Assembly: GCA_937995745.1 (NCBI GenBank)
Contig: CALKIU010000110.1
Span: forward strand, 1 to 64,000
Direction of reading: 5' to 3'
DNA: 64,000 nt
Source of the DNA: an uncultured Bacillaceae bacterium
Lineage (GTDB): Bacteria; Bacillota; Bacilli; Bacillales; Cytobacillaceae
The notes beneath the pieces were generated by a model that did not search any database, was not told the origin of the DNA, and saw only the letters and a list, made by a program, of their open reading frames with translations. Shown one piece after another: positions 9,897 to 25,199 of the stretch. The translations under genes and the position numbers were made by a program. How positions within the stretch are numbered: position 1 is the first letter of the stretch; each line of letters opens with the position of its first letter.

Positions 9897-10016
9897 TAAA
9901 TCCCCTCCTTTTTCAGAATATTATAACACTTTAACCGGCACTTTGTCAGATTTAATTGGAAAAAATGTTATATTTTGCGCACTCTCTGCCGCCAGACACC
10001 GTCAATCCGAACGAAG

Positions 10017-10055
10017 ACAAAAAAAATCCACTGCCGTTTGTGCAGTGGATTTTTG
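10017..10055 (-). terminator. Terminator, probably for serS
   Basis: Perfect 11-base stem AAATCCACTGC/GCAGTGGATTT with eight T on the minus strand and five on the plus. It lies 215 bases after serS; 10,056-10,269 holds no gene, only a second short hairpin (10,224-10,241). Confidence 0.75.
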
Positions 10056-10269
10056 TTTCTCCAATTTTATGCGTTTTATGCGTGTTGATTGATTTTGCGG
10101 TTCAAGACCAGTTGAATCACCGACGGCAAATCGCCCGGCACCTTTCCTGCCGGACTTGGGATTTTCCTCCGCATGACAAATTCCACTATAGCATCAAAAT
10201 CGCGGAACGTCAATCATCTTGATGACGGAGTAAACTCCGTCCCGTTTTGTCCGCCCGGACCCGGACCGA

Positions 10270-11556
<1,287 letters not shown>

Positions 11557-11684
11557 CTAAAAATTTTTGATCGTCTATAGGCAAGATTCTTTCATTGCTT
11601 TTTTAAAAAAACAGCCAAATCCCCCGGACGATCATGTCCAAGCCGGAGAATGGGATCCCCGGGGCCGTCTCCCGAAAACCCCGC

Positions 11685-11955
11685 CCCAAAAAGCAAAACT
11701 CCCGTCCCACAAGAAGGGACGGGAGTTGCCCGCGTTGCCACCCTTATTAAAAGCATGACGCTTTTCACTCAATTGGATAACGGTTTTACCCGAAGGCATA
11801 TACTGGCCCCAGCTCTTATCCAACGGCTTTAAGGCGTTCCATGCCTTGCTCGAGGACGGATTCACAAGGCCCAACCGCCGGTTCGCACCGCCCACCGGCT
11901 CTCTGAAGATTGGAGACACTTGCTACTATTTCCTCTCATCGCTTTTCCGATCATG
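11685..11955 (-). promoter_or_regulatory. T-box riboswitch, serS leader
   Basis: The minus strand carries the T-box core AGGGTGGCAACGCGGG (about 11,728-11,743), a 12-base terminator stem AACTCCCGTCCC/GGGACGGGAGTT with T-rich tail (11,685-11,727), and a stem I with the usual ATAGTAG near 11,925. The likely specifier is TCC at 11,858-11,860 (serine), preceded by GAA. Uncharged tRNA-Ser(GGA) should favour the antiterminator and serS transcription. The specifier is my reading of the stem and not folded by program. Confidence 0.93.
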
Positions 11956-12087
11956 CTGTTTTTAAGTTTAACTTACTATAATTATGGTTAAAAAGCAACC
12001 ACTTTATTCGCTCGTTTCCTGTTTCAGGAAAAAATCCGGTTCTTTTTACGGACAACTCCCTGACAAGTTGAGTGCCGTCATATTTTT

Positions 12088-12966
12088 TTACATGCTGCGA
12101 TCTTGCATGCGCGCTTCCGGCGGCAAAGTGGCAATATCGATGCCTCTCATCGGGGCGCCGAGACCTTTGGAAAGTTCGGCAATCAATTCATAGTCCCGAT
12201 AATTTTCCGCCGCTTGCACAATCGCTCTAGCGAACTTTTCGGGGTTTTCCGATTTAAAAATACCTGAACCGACGAAGACGCCGTCCGCGCCCAATTCCAT
12301 CATTAAAGCCGCATCCGCGGGAGTGGCCACACCGCCGGCCGCAAAGTTCAGCACAGGCAGTCTTCCCAATCTTTTAATTTCCAAAAGCACTTCATAAGGT
12401 GCGCCGAGACGCTTGGCTTCCGTCATCAACTCGTCTTCGCTCATGCCGACCACTTTGCGCACTTGGGCATTGACTTTGCGCATATGGCGGACGGCTTCAA
12501 CGATATTCCCCGTTCCCGGCTCGCCTTTTGTCCGCAGCATAGCGGTGCCTTCCCCGATTCTGCGGGCCGCTTCGCCGAGATCACGGCATCCGCACACGAA
12601 CGGCACGGAAAAGTCCCGCTTGTTAATATGGAATTGATCGTCCGCCGGAGTGAGGACTTCACTTTCGTCTATGCAATCAACACCCATGGATTCCAAAACG
12701 CGTGCTTCGATGATGTGGCCGATGCGGACTTTCGCCATTACCGGAATGGAGACCGCCTTCATCACCTCTTCAACGATGCGCGGATCTGCCATGCGGGCCA
12801 CACCGCCGGCCGCACGAATATCGGAAGGCACTTTTTCCAGCGCCATTACTGCCACTGCTCCGGCCGCCTCAGCAATTTTAGCCTGTTCGGCATTCACTAC
12901 GTCCATGATGACGCCGCCCTTTTTAAATTCGATGACCGGACGGCTTTTTTGTTCTGTTCCAGACAT
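12088..12966 (-). CDS. pdxS: Pyridoxal 5'-phosphate synthase subunit PdxS
   Basis: 292 residues. PdxS condenses ribose 5-phosphate, glyceraldehyde 3-phosphate and ammonia to PLP. The sequence shows [17 protein letters not shown], the Schiff-base lysine regions VMAKVRIGH and [10 protein letters not shown], and the phosphate loop [16 protein letters not shown]. The ATG at 12,966 follows AAAGGGGGA. Its glutaminase partner pdxT, which normally follows directly, is absent: the next 120 bases lead into the serS T-box. Confidence 0.97.
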   Translation of the reverse strand: MSGTEQKSRPVIEFKKGGVIMDVVNAEQAKIAEAAGAVAVMALEKVPSDIRAAGGVARMADPRIVEEVMKAVSIPVMAKVRIGHIIEARVLESMGVDCIDESEVLTPADDQFHINKRDFSVPFVCGCRDLGEAARRIGEGTAMLRTKGEPGTGNIVEAVRHMRKVNAQVRKVVGMSEDELMTEAKRLGAPYEVLLEIKRLGRLPVLNFAAGGVATPADAALMMELGADGVFVGSGIFKSENPEKFARAIVQAAENYRDYELIAELSKGLGAPMRGIDIATLPPEARMQDRSM

Positions 12967-13066
12967 GTTCAAATCCCCCTTTGATAACCTCGCTAAGACT
13001 GTTAAACCTTTGTTAAACCTTGGCGAAAAAACTTTTTTTACAATTCTTAAAATAGGCACGTTAATT

Positions 13067-13072
13067 ATTATA
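13067..13072 (-). promoter_or_regulatory. Candidate -10 box for pdxS
   Basis: Perfect minus-strand TATAAT about 100 bases before pdxS. No good -35 hexamer is visible, so only the -10 box is reported. Confidence 0.35.
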
Positions 13073-13192
13073 CACAAATACTGATTCTGTTTCTATGAAA
13101 CAAAATTACAAGTCTGATCATTTTGATTCCGATTCTTTAAAGTATACTAATCATATCGGAATTCAAAAATAATCCTAAGGAAAAATAAACAC

Positions 13193-13225
13193 GAAAAAAA
13201 GTCTCTTGTCAAGACAAGAGACTTA
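13193..13225 (-). terminator. Terminator after dacA
   Basis: Perfect 12-base stem AAGTCTCTTGTC/GACAAGAGACTT with seven T on the minus strand. Confidence 0.9.
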
Positions 13226-13271
13226 ATTTTCACTCATATTTTTTATTCAGGCTAACGGCCGGAATAAGAAA

Positions 13272-14654
13272 TTAATCAAACCATCCCTTTACCGTGGATG
13301 TGATGCTTCCCCAAAGATCGCTGAAGAATCCGCCGATTCCTCGCAGCATTAAGATAAACCAGTTGGCTTTCTCGACATCTTCTCCGGCCACCACATCAAC
13401 GGTAATATATTTTTCTCCGTCCTTTGTCAGGAATTTGAGGTCGGCTTGTTTTTCATCAACAGGAACGATGGTCAGGGTTCCCACTTTTTCGCCTTTTTTC
13501 ACCGGGGCGGTCAACTCGCCGTTTTCGTTCAATTTGCTTTTATCCAATTTAAGAACGACTTTATAATCTTGTGCTTCTCCTCTTTTCACAGGAAGGGTGA
13601 GGGCTTCCTTGGCAACAATTTTTACCTGCTTTTCTTTCCCTTTTGCTACCGGAAGTGTTTCTTTGCCCGGAACAGATTTGTTTTTGCCGACAAATTCTTC
13701 GACGGTAAAGTTATTAAATGCGTAATCCATGATTTTTCTCGTTTCATGGAAACGTTCGTGGTTATTGTTCGTTTTCATGACCACGGATATATAACGCTGC
13801 CCGTCTCTTTCAGCCGTTCCGGTGAAACATGAACCGGCATACGCCGTTCTGCCTGTTTTTAAGCCGTCCATGCCTCTGTAGACAAACTGCTGGTAGTTTT
13901 GGGCATCCTTGGCATATTGCGGGTCTCCGTAACCTTCCAGCATCCAGTTCCAGTTATCCATTCTCTGATCGCCATCTTTAAAATATTTGATCGGTATGCT
14001 GGAAGTTTCCAATACTTCCGGATAATCTTTTAACAGATGAAAAGCCAGTCTGGCAACATCTTTTGCCGACATCTCGTTTTCATCGTCAATATCGCCGACG
14101 AAACTGTCGAAGTATTTGCTCATGCTTCTGTTATCCAAACCTGTTGAATTGACGAAGTAGTATTTTTCCAATCCCAATTCTTTTGCTTTTTTATTCATCA
14201 TGTTGACGAAATTTGCTTCCGTGCCGGCAATGATCTCTGCGATCGCCACTGTGGCCGCGTTGGCTGAATGGATCGCCATCGCTTCATATAATTCACGGAC
14301 GGTATAGGATCCGCCTGCCCGCAAATAAACATTGCTTAAAGCCCGATCGCGGGACATTTGCACAAGTTCCGGAGAAATCGTATATGTATCATCCCATTTC
14401 ACACGGCCTTCCGAAATGGCCTCGAGGAGCAAATACTCGGTCATCATTTTCGTCATGCTGGCAATGCCCATGAGCTTGTCGGCATTTTTTTCATAGAGAA
14501 TCCTTCCGGTTTTCGCATCCACCAAAATGGCCGCTTCCGCCGTCGTATCAATCGGAGCCGCCGCCTGCGCCCGAACCGGCTGATAAACCGTCCCCGCCAA
14601 CAAAACAAATGCGATTAAAGCGAATAAATACTTTCTTACCAAGCTCTTTTTCAC
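13272..14654 (-). CDS. dacA: D-alanyl-D-alanine carboxypeptidase (PBP5)
   Basis: 460 residues. It trims the terminal D-Ala from peptidoglycan stems. A cleavable signal peptide (residues 1 to about 31, ending RAQA) precedes a penicillin-binding domain with SMTK (nucleophile Ser), SAN and KTG motifs. A beta-rich PBP5 C-terminal domain and an amphipathic membrane-binding tail (ILMLRGIGGFFSDLW) follow. I chose the GTG at 14,654, which is preceded by TTGGAGGG; the ATG further upstream has no such site. guaB lies upstream and pdxS downstream, the B. subtilis order. Confidence 0.95.
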   Translation of the reverse strand: MKKSLVRKYLFALIAFVLLAGTVYQPVRAQAAAPIDTTAEAAILVDAKTGRILYEKNADKLMGIASMTKMMTEYLLLEAISEGRVKWDDTYTISPELVQMSRDRALSNVYLRAGGSYTVRELYEAMAIHSANAATVAIAEIIAGTEANFVNMMNKKAKELGLEKYYFVNSTGLDNRSMSKYFDSFVGDIDDENEMSAKDVARLAFHLLKDYPEVLETSSIPIKYFKDGDQRMDNWNWMLEGYGDPQYAKDAQNYQQFVYRGMDGLKTGRTAYAGSCFTGTAERDGQRYISVVMKTNNNHERFHETRKIMDYAFNNFTVEEFVGKNKSVPGKETLPVAKGKEKQVKIVAKEALTLPVKRGEAQDYKVVLKLDKSKLNENGELTAPVKKGEKVGTLTIVPVDEKQADLKFLTKDGEKYITVDVVAGEDVEKANWFILMLRGIGGFFSDLWGSITSTVKGWFD

Positions 14655-14779
14655 AGTTAGCCCTCCAACTATTTTATGCACCGACATTAATTATATCAAA
14701 ATCACGGGTAATTATATAGGTGTGTTTGATATTTGTCACAGTTAGACGTCCATTTCCTCCTTTTAGCCAAAAAGAAGCC

Positions 14780-14828
14780 ACAAAAAGGCTGTCCCTTAAG
14801 AAATCCTTTTCTCAAAGAACAGCCTTTG
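14780..14828 (-). terminator. Terminator after guaB
   Basis: AAAGGCTGT/ACAGCCTTT stem with a long loop and five T on the minus strand. Confidence 0.75.
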
Positions 14829-14844
14829 GAAATATTTACGTGAA

Positions 14845-16338
<1,494 letters not shown>

Positions 16339-16346
16339 TTATTAGT

Positions 16347-16375
16347 AGGTTACCAATTGGATAAAATACTGTCAA
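16347..16375 (-). promoter_or_regulatory. Candidate guaB promoter
   Basis: Minus-strand TTGACA (16,370-16,375), 17-base spacer and TAACCT (16,347-16,352), about 35 bases upstream of the guaB start. The -35 box is perfect, the -10 box weak. Confidence 0.45.
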
Positions 16376-16419
16376 GGAATGAAGGTTGCATCAAGTTTTT
16401 GTCATTTGGGGGTATCATC

Positions 16420-17373
16420 GTGCCTGCTTTCGACTGGTCCCGAATGTCGCTGTTTTTCTCAGCCGAAGACACACAAAAGTATTTACATAAATGCTATCAA
16501 AATCAACAAGTGAATCAACCGGAATTAAAAAGCTATGAAAATTGCTATCCGTTTATTTATTATTTGGAGCACGGCAAAGTTTATTACGAACAAGCATCCC
16601 TTTCCCCGTTCATCATACAGCCCATTCTGATTTTTTACGGACTCATTCATCTCATGAAAGCATGCATCTTGACAACGGATCCGGATTATCCGGAAACGAC
16701 AGCCGTGCTCGCCCACGGGGTATCGACGCGGAAAAGAAAAAAGCAGCAATACCGTTTTTTTGAAGATGAAGTGAAAATTCAAAAAAACGGGCTTTTCCCC
16801 CATATGTCCCGCCATCTTTTTCAGATGGGGCACGCAGAAGGAAAGAAAATAACGATGAAAGATTTACTCAGGCAAATTCCGGAGCTGAACGATATGTTTT
16901 TCCGCCTCGAGGGAACACCGACCTTTTCTCCGGTGAAACTTGCGGACAACCGCCTTTATTTTTCCGCCGACGTCCTTGATTCTTATCACATGACGGAAAG
17001 GCGCTTTGCCGAATTTTTCTTTCAAAAATCGGCCTTCCAAGGACATCTGCAGGAAGCGGACGATTCAAGCTTTATGTTCCGGTTGGAAGAAGAAGTGAGA
17101 AACAACTATGCGCCCCTGAAATATGATTTTAAAAAAAAGCGCTTCGCCATGCCGCTTTTCAACAGCGGGCTTCTCGAATTTCACGAACTGTTGATTCATT
17201 ATTTGCTATTGTACAACTTAAGCATGATTGCCCGCTATGAAACAGAATGGTGGAGCGAGCTTGTAAAAACGATGCCGACCAAAGATTTCCCTTTTATCGA
17301 AACCTTCTTAAAAATCACCCTTGAGAAAGGGCCGTTTCTTGTTTACCAATATTTGATAGGCCGGTGGGAATAA
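16420..17373 (+). CDS. yaaC: YaaC-family protein
   Basis: About 317 residues, matching the YaaC family of Bacilli, whose function is unknown. The middle is basic (STRKRKKQQY) and the C-terminus aromatic-rich and well conserved (YNLSMIARYETEWW, FPFIETFLKI). No signal peptide or membrane segment is evident. I chose the GTG at 16,420 because TTTGGGGG precedes it and the length then fits B. subtilis YaaC (315); the frame is open back to 16,357. It faces guaB divergently, as in B. subtilis. Confidence 0.85.
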   Translation: MPAFDWSRMSLFFSAEDTQKYLHKCYQNQQVNQPELKSYENCYPFIYYLEHGKVYYEQASLSPFIIQPILIFYGLIHLMKACILTTDPDYPETTAVLAHGVSTRKRKKQQYRFFEDEVKIQKNGLFPHMSRHLFQMGHAEGKKITMKDLLRQIPELNDMFFRLEGTPTFSPVKLADNRLYFSADVLDSYHMTERRFAEFFFQKSAFQGHLQEADDSSFMFRLEEEVRNNYAPLKYDFKKKRFAMPLFNSGLLEFHELLIHYLLLYNLSMIARYETEWWSELVKTMPTKDFPFIETFLKITLEKGPFLVYQYLIGRWE

Positions 17374-17437
17374 TGGGAAAATGCTTTGATAAGCAGACGG
17401 CTGCAATTATTTTAACAACATTATACCTGAATAATAC

Positions 17438-17463
17438 AAAAAAGAGCACCTGTATGATGCTCT
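17438..17463 (-). terminator. Terminator after tRNA-Ile
   Basis: AGAGCA/TGCTCT stem, nine-base loop, six T on the minus strand. It closes the single tRNA gene. Confidence 0.75.
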
Positions 17464-17566
17464 TCTGCCGCTCCTCCGGAATCTGCTTCCATCCAAAAAA
17501 CAAGCCGTCTCCGGCATTTTCCTCTCCCTGCCGGAAGAACCCCTTGCTTTTGATCATGGAAATGAG

Positions 17567-17640
<74 letters not shown>

Positions 17641-17726
17641 GCATGCCAATGGCAATCCCCGCTCCGGGGACAACTCCGCCTTCTGCATGAAGCGAACAAT
17701 CATTATGATCTAAAAATGACTTAATA

Positions 17727-17755
17727 AATATATCATTATTTTTATACAAAATCAA
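17727..17755 (-). promoter_or_regulatory. tRNA-Ile promoter
   Basis: Minus-strand TTGATT (17,750-17,755), 17-base spacer, TATATT (17,727-17,732), some 80 bases before the tRNA. It gives the isolated tRNA its own start. Confidence 0.65.
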
Positions 17756-17802
17756 TATGATTTGCCGGCAATCAAATCGGCTTTTTTCCCCTGTGCCTTT
17801 CT

Positions 17803-18720
17803 TCACCGGACCGAATATTGGATCTTCCTTTGCAATGTTTGGATGAGGTCCGCATCCAATTTTCCGGAAGACTCTTTTTTAATTTCTTCCAACAGCCGGA
17901 TGAAATGCTGCCGGGAAGAAGGAAACAATTTGGCGGAAGCCAGTTTTTTAATCAATTCACAAGCGATGGCGATCATTTTAGCGTACGGATGAATTCTCCT
18001 GAACAGGCCTCCGAAAGGATAGCCGCTGCCGTCCAACCGTTCATGATGCTGGACGATGGCCATTTTTCCTTCATCGGACAACAAGCAATTGTCTTTAAGC
18101 AATTGATAACTGTGCAAGGGGTGATCCACTGCTTGATTGTGCATGCTCGTTGATAATGCTTGAAATTCATCGGGGGGAATTAACGCCATTCCGCAGTCGC
18201 ACAAACACGCCGTCAATATGAGCTGTTGCAAATCCTCTTCGCCGTAACCGAGCGTTTTGCCCATAACAGCGCATATCAGCGTGATCCCTATCGTATGCTC
18301 GAAAAAAGATTCATAACTGAAAGGAATGCGCTGCAACATTTTCAATGAAATTGTCCCTTCCCATTCCAAAAGGGGATAAATGATCGATTTTACTCTCGAT
18401 ACGTTAACGGGCAACCCTGATTGCCAATCGTAAAATTCATTTTGGAACCCGATGACCGTTTCCCTGAACAACCGGGCAAAACGGAGAATTTCCCCTTCTT
18501 CGCCGTTTATATCCCCGTTTCCTTCCCCGGCCGGAAGAAACTTTTCCCCGTTGGCCAACGTGCCGCGCACATTTACTTCTTCGACTAAGTACGCTTTTAA
18601 TATTTCAATTATTTCCTTAGTGGCAACCGTGTTTTTTCGCACTAAAGGAGCGCTCGTTCCGCAGTAGACATCTTCCAAAAGGACGCAACCTTCCTTTAAT
18701 TGGCCGACTTTTATTTTCAA
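17803..18720 (-). CDS. Degenerate HD-GYP domain protein
   Basis: About 305 residues. The C-terminal half is an HD-GYP domain (the c-di-GMP phosphodiesterase fold): first His in EHTIGITL, DHPLHSYQLL, and HHERLDGSGYP are kept. The central metal motif HDIGK is replaced by CDCGM, so the paired HD is lost. Enzyme activity is therefore doubtful; a binding role is possible. I set the start at the TTG at 18,720, which GGGGTGATC precedes. It lies downstream of gyrA, a position where Geobacillus-type genomes often carry such a gene. Confidence 0.8.
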   Translation of the reverse strand: MKIKVGQLKEGCVLLEDVYCGTSAPLVRKNTVATKEIIEILKAYLVEEVNVRGTLANGEKFLPAGEGNGDINGEEGEILRFARLFRETVIGFQNEFYDWQSGLPVNVSRVKSIIYPLLEWEGTISLKMLQRIPFSYESFFEHTIGITLICAVMGKTLGYGEEDLQQLILTACLCDCGMALIPPDEFQALSTSMHNQAVDHPLHSYQLLKDNCLLSDEGKMAIVQHHERLDGSGYPFGGLFRRIHPYAKMIAIACELIKKLASAKLFPSSRQHFIRLLEEIKKESSGKLDADLIQTLQRKIQYSVR

Positions 18721-18873
18721 TCGGATCACCCCTTGGGAATAGGGCTTTTTTACTATTTTACATGACAACGGATATGTTCCGCAATAAGGTTTAAAATTTT
18801 TTGAAAATTTATTCACAGTTTTTGCACAATTGTTGACAAATATCATCATTCATTCCACTTTCCGGAAAAAAGG

Positions 18874-18907
18874 TAAAAAAAGAGCTGCAGCCCTTGATGC
18901 TGCAGCT
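18874..18907 (-). terminator. Terminator after gyrA
   Basis: AGCTGCAGC/GCTGCAGCT perfect stem with seven T on the minus strand. Confidence 0.9.
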
Positions 18908-18920
18908 GTTCATAAAGCGG

Positions 18921-21395
18921 TTATTCCTCCGGACATCCCTTTGTTTCTTCTTTTTCTTCTTTTTCTTCCTCTTCCACCACTCTGGCCACGGTCGACACGG
19001 ATTCACCGTCGCCAAGGCGGATGAGCTTAACACCTTGGGTATTTCTTCCCATAACGGAAATATCGCTGACGGCAATGCGGATGAGAAGCCCCCTCGTTGT
19101 AATGAGCATGAGATCTTCATCGCCCGTGACCGCCTTCATCGCCACCAGATTTCCGTTCTTGCTCGTTATATTGCATGTTTTGATTCCTTTTCCGCCCCGT
19201 CCTTGGATGCGGTATTCTTCCGCTTTTGTTCTTTTTCCGTAGCCGTGCTCGGTGACAACGAGCACCTCGGAATCTTCTTCGAGCACGTCCATGCCGATGA
19301 CCTCGTCATCCGGGTCAAGGGAAATTCCTTTTACCCCCGTTGCCGGACGGCCCATCGGCCGGACATCCGTCTCATGGAAGCGGATGAGCATTCCCTTTTT
19401 CGTTCCGATAATGATGTGCTTATTCCCATTCGTCAGCCGGACGGAAATGAGTTCATCCCCTTCGCGCAAATGCAAGGCAATCAACCCGTTGTTTCGGATA
19501 TTGGCGAATTCTTTAAACAATGACCGTTTGCATATTCCGTTCTTGGTTGCAAAGAATAAATACCAGTCTTCCACGAGCTTTTCCACGGGGATGACGGCGC
19601 TCACCGATTCGTTTTTATCAAAATCAAGCAGATTTACAATTGGTATTCCTTTCGCGGTCCTAGAAAATTCAGGAATCTGATAACCCTTGATTTTATATAC
19701 TTTTCCTTTATTGGTAAAGAAAAGGATAGTGTCGTGCGTGCACGTCGTCACTAAATGTTCGACAAAGTCGTCTTCATTCGTTCCCATTCCCTGGATGCCG
19801 CGGCCTCCCCGGTGCTGCGTGCGGTAAGTGGAAACAGGAAGGCGCTTGATATATCCGTTATGCGTCAAAGTGATGACAATATTTTCGCGGGGAATCAAGT
19901 CCTCATCTTCAAAATCTTCCGCCGCTTCGGCAACGATTTCCGTGCGGCGCTCATCATTGAAGCGCTCTTTAATCTCCGTCAATTCTTTGCGGATGATTTC
20001 CAAGATTTTTTCTTCATCAGCCAAGACGCTTTTCAGTTCGGCAATAAGCTTGACGAGGCCTTGATATTCCTCTTCAATTTTTTCCCGCTCCAGACCTGTC
20101 AACCGCTGGAGGCGCATGTCGAGGATCGCCTGAGCTTGTTTTTCCGTCAAACCGAATCGCTCCATCAAGCCTTGGCGGGCAATATCCGTCGTCCGCGAGC
20201 TGCGAATCAGATTAATGACCGCATCTATATGATCAAGGGCAATCCTTAACCCTTCCAAAATATGGGCTCTTGCTTCCGCTTTGCGCAGTTCATACTCCGT
20301 TCTCCGCCGGATGACGACCCGCTGGTGGTCCAAATAATGCCGCAAAATATCTTTCAAGTTTAAGACTTTCGGCTCTCCGTCGACAAGAGCGAGCATATTG
20401 ATGCTGAAATTCGTTTGCAAGGCCGTTTGCTTGTACAAATTATTCAAAATGACCTTTGCATTGGCGTCTCTGCGCAATTCTATGACAATCCGCATGCCCC
20501 GCCGATCCGATTCATCACGGAGGTCGGTAATGCCTTCAATTTTTTTCTCCCTGACGAGTTCGGCAATTCTTTCTATCAACCTCGCCTTGTTCACTTGATA
20601 CGGGATTTCCGTAATGATTATGGATTCCTTGCCGCTCTTTTCCTGTTCAATTTGGGCCCGGGCCCGGATCGTAATCGAGCCGCGCCCCGTTTCGTAAGCT
20701 TTGCGGATGCCGCTTCTGCCGAGTATCAAACCGGCCGTCGGAAAATCCGGTCCGGGAATATATTCCATTAACTCGGCCACAGTGATATCGGGATTTTTGC
20801 TGAGCGCCAACAATCCGTCTATCACTTCCCCCAGTTGGTGAGGAGGAACGTTTGTCGCCATGCCGACGGCAATCCCCTGCGTTCCGTTGACGAGCAAATT
20901 GGGGAAACGGGACGGAAGCACGACCGGCTCTTTCTCTTCGCCGTCGTAGTTCGGCTGGAAATCGATCGTCTCTTTATTGATATCCCGCAACAGCTCCATG
21001 GCGATTCTCGACATCCGCGATTCCGTATAACGCATCGCCGCCGCCGAATCGCCGTCAACGGACCCGAAGTTTCCGTGGCCGTCCACAAGGGGATAGCGGT
21101 AGTTAAAATCCTGGGCCATTCTGACCATTGTTTCATATACAGCCTGGTCGCCGTGGGGATGGTATTTACCGATGACATCCCCGACGATGCGGGCCGACTT
21201 TTTATACGGCTTGTCGGCGGTAATGCCCAAATCATACATCGCATAAAGGATGCGGCGGTGCACCGGCTTCAACCCGTCGCGGACATCAGGCAGGGCCCGG
21301 GAGACGATGACGCTCATCGCATAATCCAAAAATGACGTCCGCATCGTCTCGCTTATATTGACTTCTTTCACATTCGAATTCGGTGTCTCAGACAT
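18921..21395 (-). CDS. gyrA: DNA gyrase subunit A
   Basis: 824 residues. GyrA cuts and rejoins the gate segment during negative supercoiling. The catalytic Tyr lies in AAAMRYTES and the GyrA-box in [10 protein letters not shown]; the C-terminal pinwheel repeats follow. An acidic tail ([11 protein letters not shown]) ends the protein. In the quinolone-binding helix the sequence reads [15 protein letters not shown]: the usual Ser (Ser84 in B. subtilis, Ser83 in E. coli) is Gln, and the usual acidic residue four on is Glu. Confidence 0.98.
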   Translation of the reverse strand: MSETPNSNVKEVNISETMRTSFLDYAMSVIVSRALPDVRDGLKPVHRRILYAMYDLGITADKPYKKSARIVGDVIGKYHPHGDQAVYETMVRMAQDFNYRYPLVDGHGNFGSVDGDSAAAMRYTESRMSRIAMELLRDINKETIDFQPNYDGEEKEPVVLPSRFPNLLVNGTQGIAVGMATNVPPHQLGEVIDGLLALSKNPDITVAELMEYIPGPDFPTAGLILGRSGIRKAYETGRGSITIRARAQIEQEKSGKESIIITEIPYQVNKARLIERIAELVREKKIEGITDLRDESDRRGMRIVIELRRDANAKVILNNLYKQTALQTNFSINMLALVDGEPKVLNLKDILRHYLDHQRVVIRRRTEYELRKAEARAHILEGLRIALDHIDAVINLIRSSRTTDIARQGLMERFGLTEKQAQAILDMRLQRLTGLEREKIEEEYQGLVKLIAELKSVLADEEKILEIIRKELTEIKERFNDERRTEIVAEAAEDFEDEDLIPRENIVITLTHNGYIKRLPVSTYRTQHRGGRGIQGMGTNEDDFVEHLVTTCTHDTILFFTNKGKVYKIKGYQIPEFSRTAKGIPIVNLLDFDKNESVSAVIPVEKLVEDWYLFFATKNGICKRSLFKEFANIRNNGLIALHLREGDELISVRLTNGNKHIIIGTKKGMLIRFHETDVRPMGRPATGVKGISLDPDDEVIGMDVLEEDSEVLVVTEHGYGKRTKAEEYRIQGRGGKGIKTCNITSKNGNLVAMKAVTGDEDLMLITTRGLLIRIAVSDISVMGRNTQGVKLIRLGDGESVSTVARVVEEEEKEEKEETKGCPEE

Positions 21396-21463
21396 GCTTT
21401 GACCTCCTTCTTAAATAAACCGGCATCTAAAAGGAAAAAGCAATTGGTGCGCCTTTCAGCGAA

Positions 21464-21493
21464 AAAGGATAGTGGTCGCGCCAGCTATCCTTT
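21464..21493 (-). terminator. Hairpin between gyrB and gyrA
   Basis: Perfect nine-base stem AAAGGATAG/CTATCCTTT with T-runs on both strands. It may attenuate gyrA transcription from gyrB. Confidence 0.6.
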
Positions 21494-21498
21494 TTTCA

Positions 21499-23439
<1,941 letters not shown>

Positions 23440-23681
23440 CTACACTTTCTATTTGACTGCTTTCCGAATCTATCTATCGAAACACTTGAACACGGATAGG
23501 TCAAGTCGGTAATGCTAAACGTAAAAACATTTTTCCGAGCTGTTTCGTTCTGCATTCCAACGCATTCTGCGCAGCATAAACGGGCCATTTTCTTTCCCGG
23601 TGAACTTCCTTTCGCCAAAAGCTTGGAAAAAAAATAATCGTGATTGCATAGAGCATGTTTTGTTGAAAAAAGAATAAACTA

Positions 23682-24800
23682 TCACTGAATTCTTTCCAGT
23701 TCACCGTCACGGACATGAAAAGTTGACGCTTCTTTCAGTGTTTTGTGATCGATGCCGTCGACGCTTGTCGTCGTGACAAAAGTCTGGACTTTTCCCTGAA
23801 TCGTATTGAGCAGATGGGACTGCCGGTAATCGTCCAGTTCGGAAAGGACATCATCCAATAATAAAACGGGATATTCACCAATTTCTTGGTAAATCAAATC
23901 AATTTCGGCAAGTTTCACAGACAAGGCCGTTGTCCGTTGCTGGCCTTGCGAACCAAAGGTTTGCACATTTCTGCCGTTCACATAAAAGAGGAGATTGTCG
24001 CGGTGAGGCCCGAACAACGTAATTCCTCTTTCAATTTCTCTCTTTTTCATTTTAGCAAATTTATTTTCGAATACTTCTATCATTTTCGTCAAATCTTGTT
24101 CTTCTGATACATCAAGAGAGGAATTATACTTGATTTTTAATGTTTCCAACCCGCGGGAGATGCTTTTGTGAATGGGTTGGGCGCATTTTTCCAGCATGCT
24201 GATGAATTCAAACCGTTTGCGGACAATTTTGACAGCTGTTTCAATGAACTGTTCTGTCAATATATCGAGCACAATCCCGTCAGCCGATTTGTTGGCTTGC
24301 AAATCTTTTAAAAGGCTGTTTCGTTGACGCAAAATTTTTTGATACTGGTTCATATCGTGCAAATAGACGGGAGATATCTGGCCTATTTCCATATCAATAA
24401 AACGACGCCTTACTTGCGGACTCCCTTTTACCAGCTGGAGATCTTCAGGCGCAAACATAACGACATTCAAATTTCCGACATATTGGCTCAATTTTCGTTG
24501 TTCAATATGGTTTAATTTTGCTTTTTTTCCTTTTTTTGATATGACTAAAGACATAGGGATCGAGCCATGCCTTTTTTGAGCCCTGCCCTCTATTTTAGCA
24601 TAATCTGCATCCCACATGATCAGTTCTTTATCATTTGTCGTCCGGTGCGATTTGGCCATCGCCAAAACATAGATGGATTCCAGCATATTTGTTTTTCCCT
24701 GGGCGTTTTCGCCGAGGATGACATTCACTTTGTTTTCAAATTCGATGTCCAAATGTTCGTAATTGCGGTAATTTTTCAATATTAAATGCTCGATATACAT
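23682..24800 (-). CDS. recF: DNA replication and repair protein RecF
   Basis: 372 residues, an SMC-like ATPase of recombination gap repair acting with RecO and RecR. Walker A is GENAQGKTN (about 31-39), the ABC signature is [15 protein letters not shown], and Walker B is [11 protein letters not shown]. Order dnaN-yaaA-recF is the usual one. The Shine-Dalgarno is weak (AAGAGG lies right against the ATG), which suggests translational coupling or low output. Confidence 0.97.
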   Translation of the reverse strand: MYIEHLILKNYRNYEHLDIEFENKVNVILGENAQGKTNMLESIYVLAMAKSHRTTNDKELIMWDADYAKIEGRAQKRHGSIPMSLVISKKGKKAKLNHIEQRKLSQYVGNLNVVMFAPEDLQLVKGSPQVRRRFIDMEIGQISPVYLHDMNQYQKILRQRNSLLKDLQANKSADGIVLDILTEQFIETAVKIVRKRFEFISMLEKCAQPIHKSISRGLETLKIKYNSSLDVSEEQDLTKMIEVFENKFAKMKKREIERGITLFGPHRDNLLFYVNGRNVQTFGSQGQQRTTALSVKLAEIDLIYQEIGEYPVLLLDDVLSELDDYRQSHLLNTIQGKVQTFVTTTSVDGIDHKTLKEASTFHVRDGELERIQ

Positions 24801-24980
24801 CCTCTTATTTCATCCATCCTTTACACTTTTCCAAAACAGGTACATAAAAAAATTCCGCAAAGAAACAGGCATCCGGCTGTCAACGGGCACCCAAGCCCAA
24901 ACAGCCCATGATTTGCGCGGATTGTAAAGGCCGGCCGGAACCGGCTTGAACGCCGATCCGGCAGTACAACGGATTCGAAC

Positions 24981-25199
24981 TTATTTTTGTTCTATAATAA
25001 AGCTTCCGTAACCGGAAATTTCTATCTTGTCTCCATGACGCAATTTTCTTCCCCTGCGCCGGTCTTCTTCACCATTGACAAAAACCGGATGATCCTGCAA
25101 AAACCATTTGGCCATGCCGCCGGAATCAATGATATCCGCCAGCTTTAAAAATTGGCCGAGAGTTATGTAATCACTGTGAATCTGTATGAACTTCGGCAT
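24981..25199 (-). CDS. yaaA: S4-domain protein YaaA (RlbA-type)
   Basis: 72 residues, almost entirely an S4-like RNA-binding domain (ITLGQFLKLADIIDSGGMAK, then RRGRKLRHGDKIEI). The family lies between dnaN and recF in nearly all Bacilli and is linked to 50S ribosome assembly in B. subtilis. The ribosome site is weak (AAAGAGTG). Confidence 0.93.
   Translation of the reverse strand: MPKFIQIHSDYITLGQFLKLADIIDSGGMAKWFLQDHPVFVNGEEDRRRGRKLRHGDKIEISGYGSFIIEQK

Noticed and set aside
10224..10241. Second terminator close to serS
   Set aside because: GACGGAG/CTCCGTC hairpin has no T-run on the minus strand; the one at 10,017-10,055 is better.
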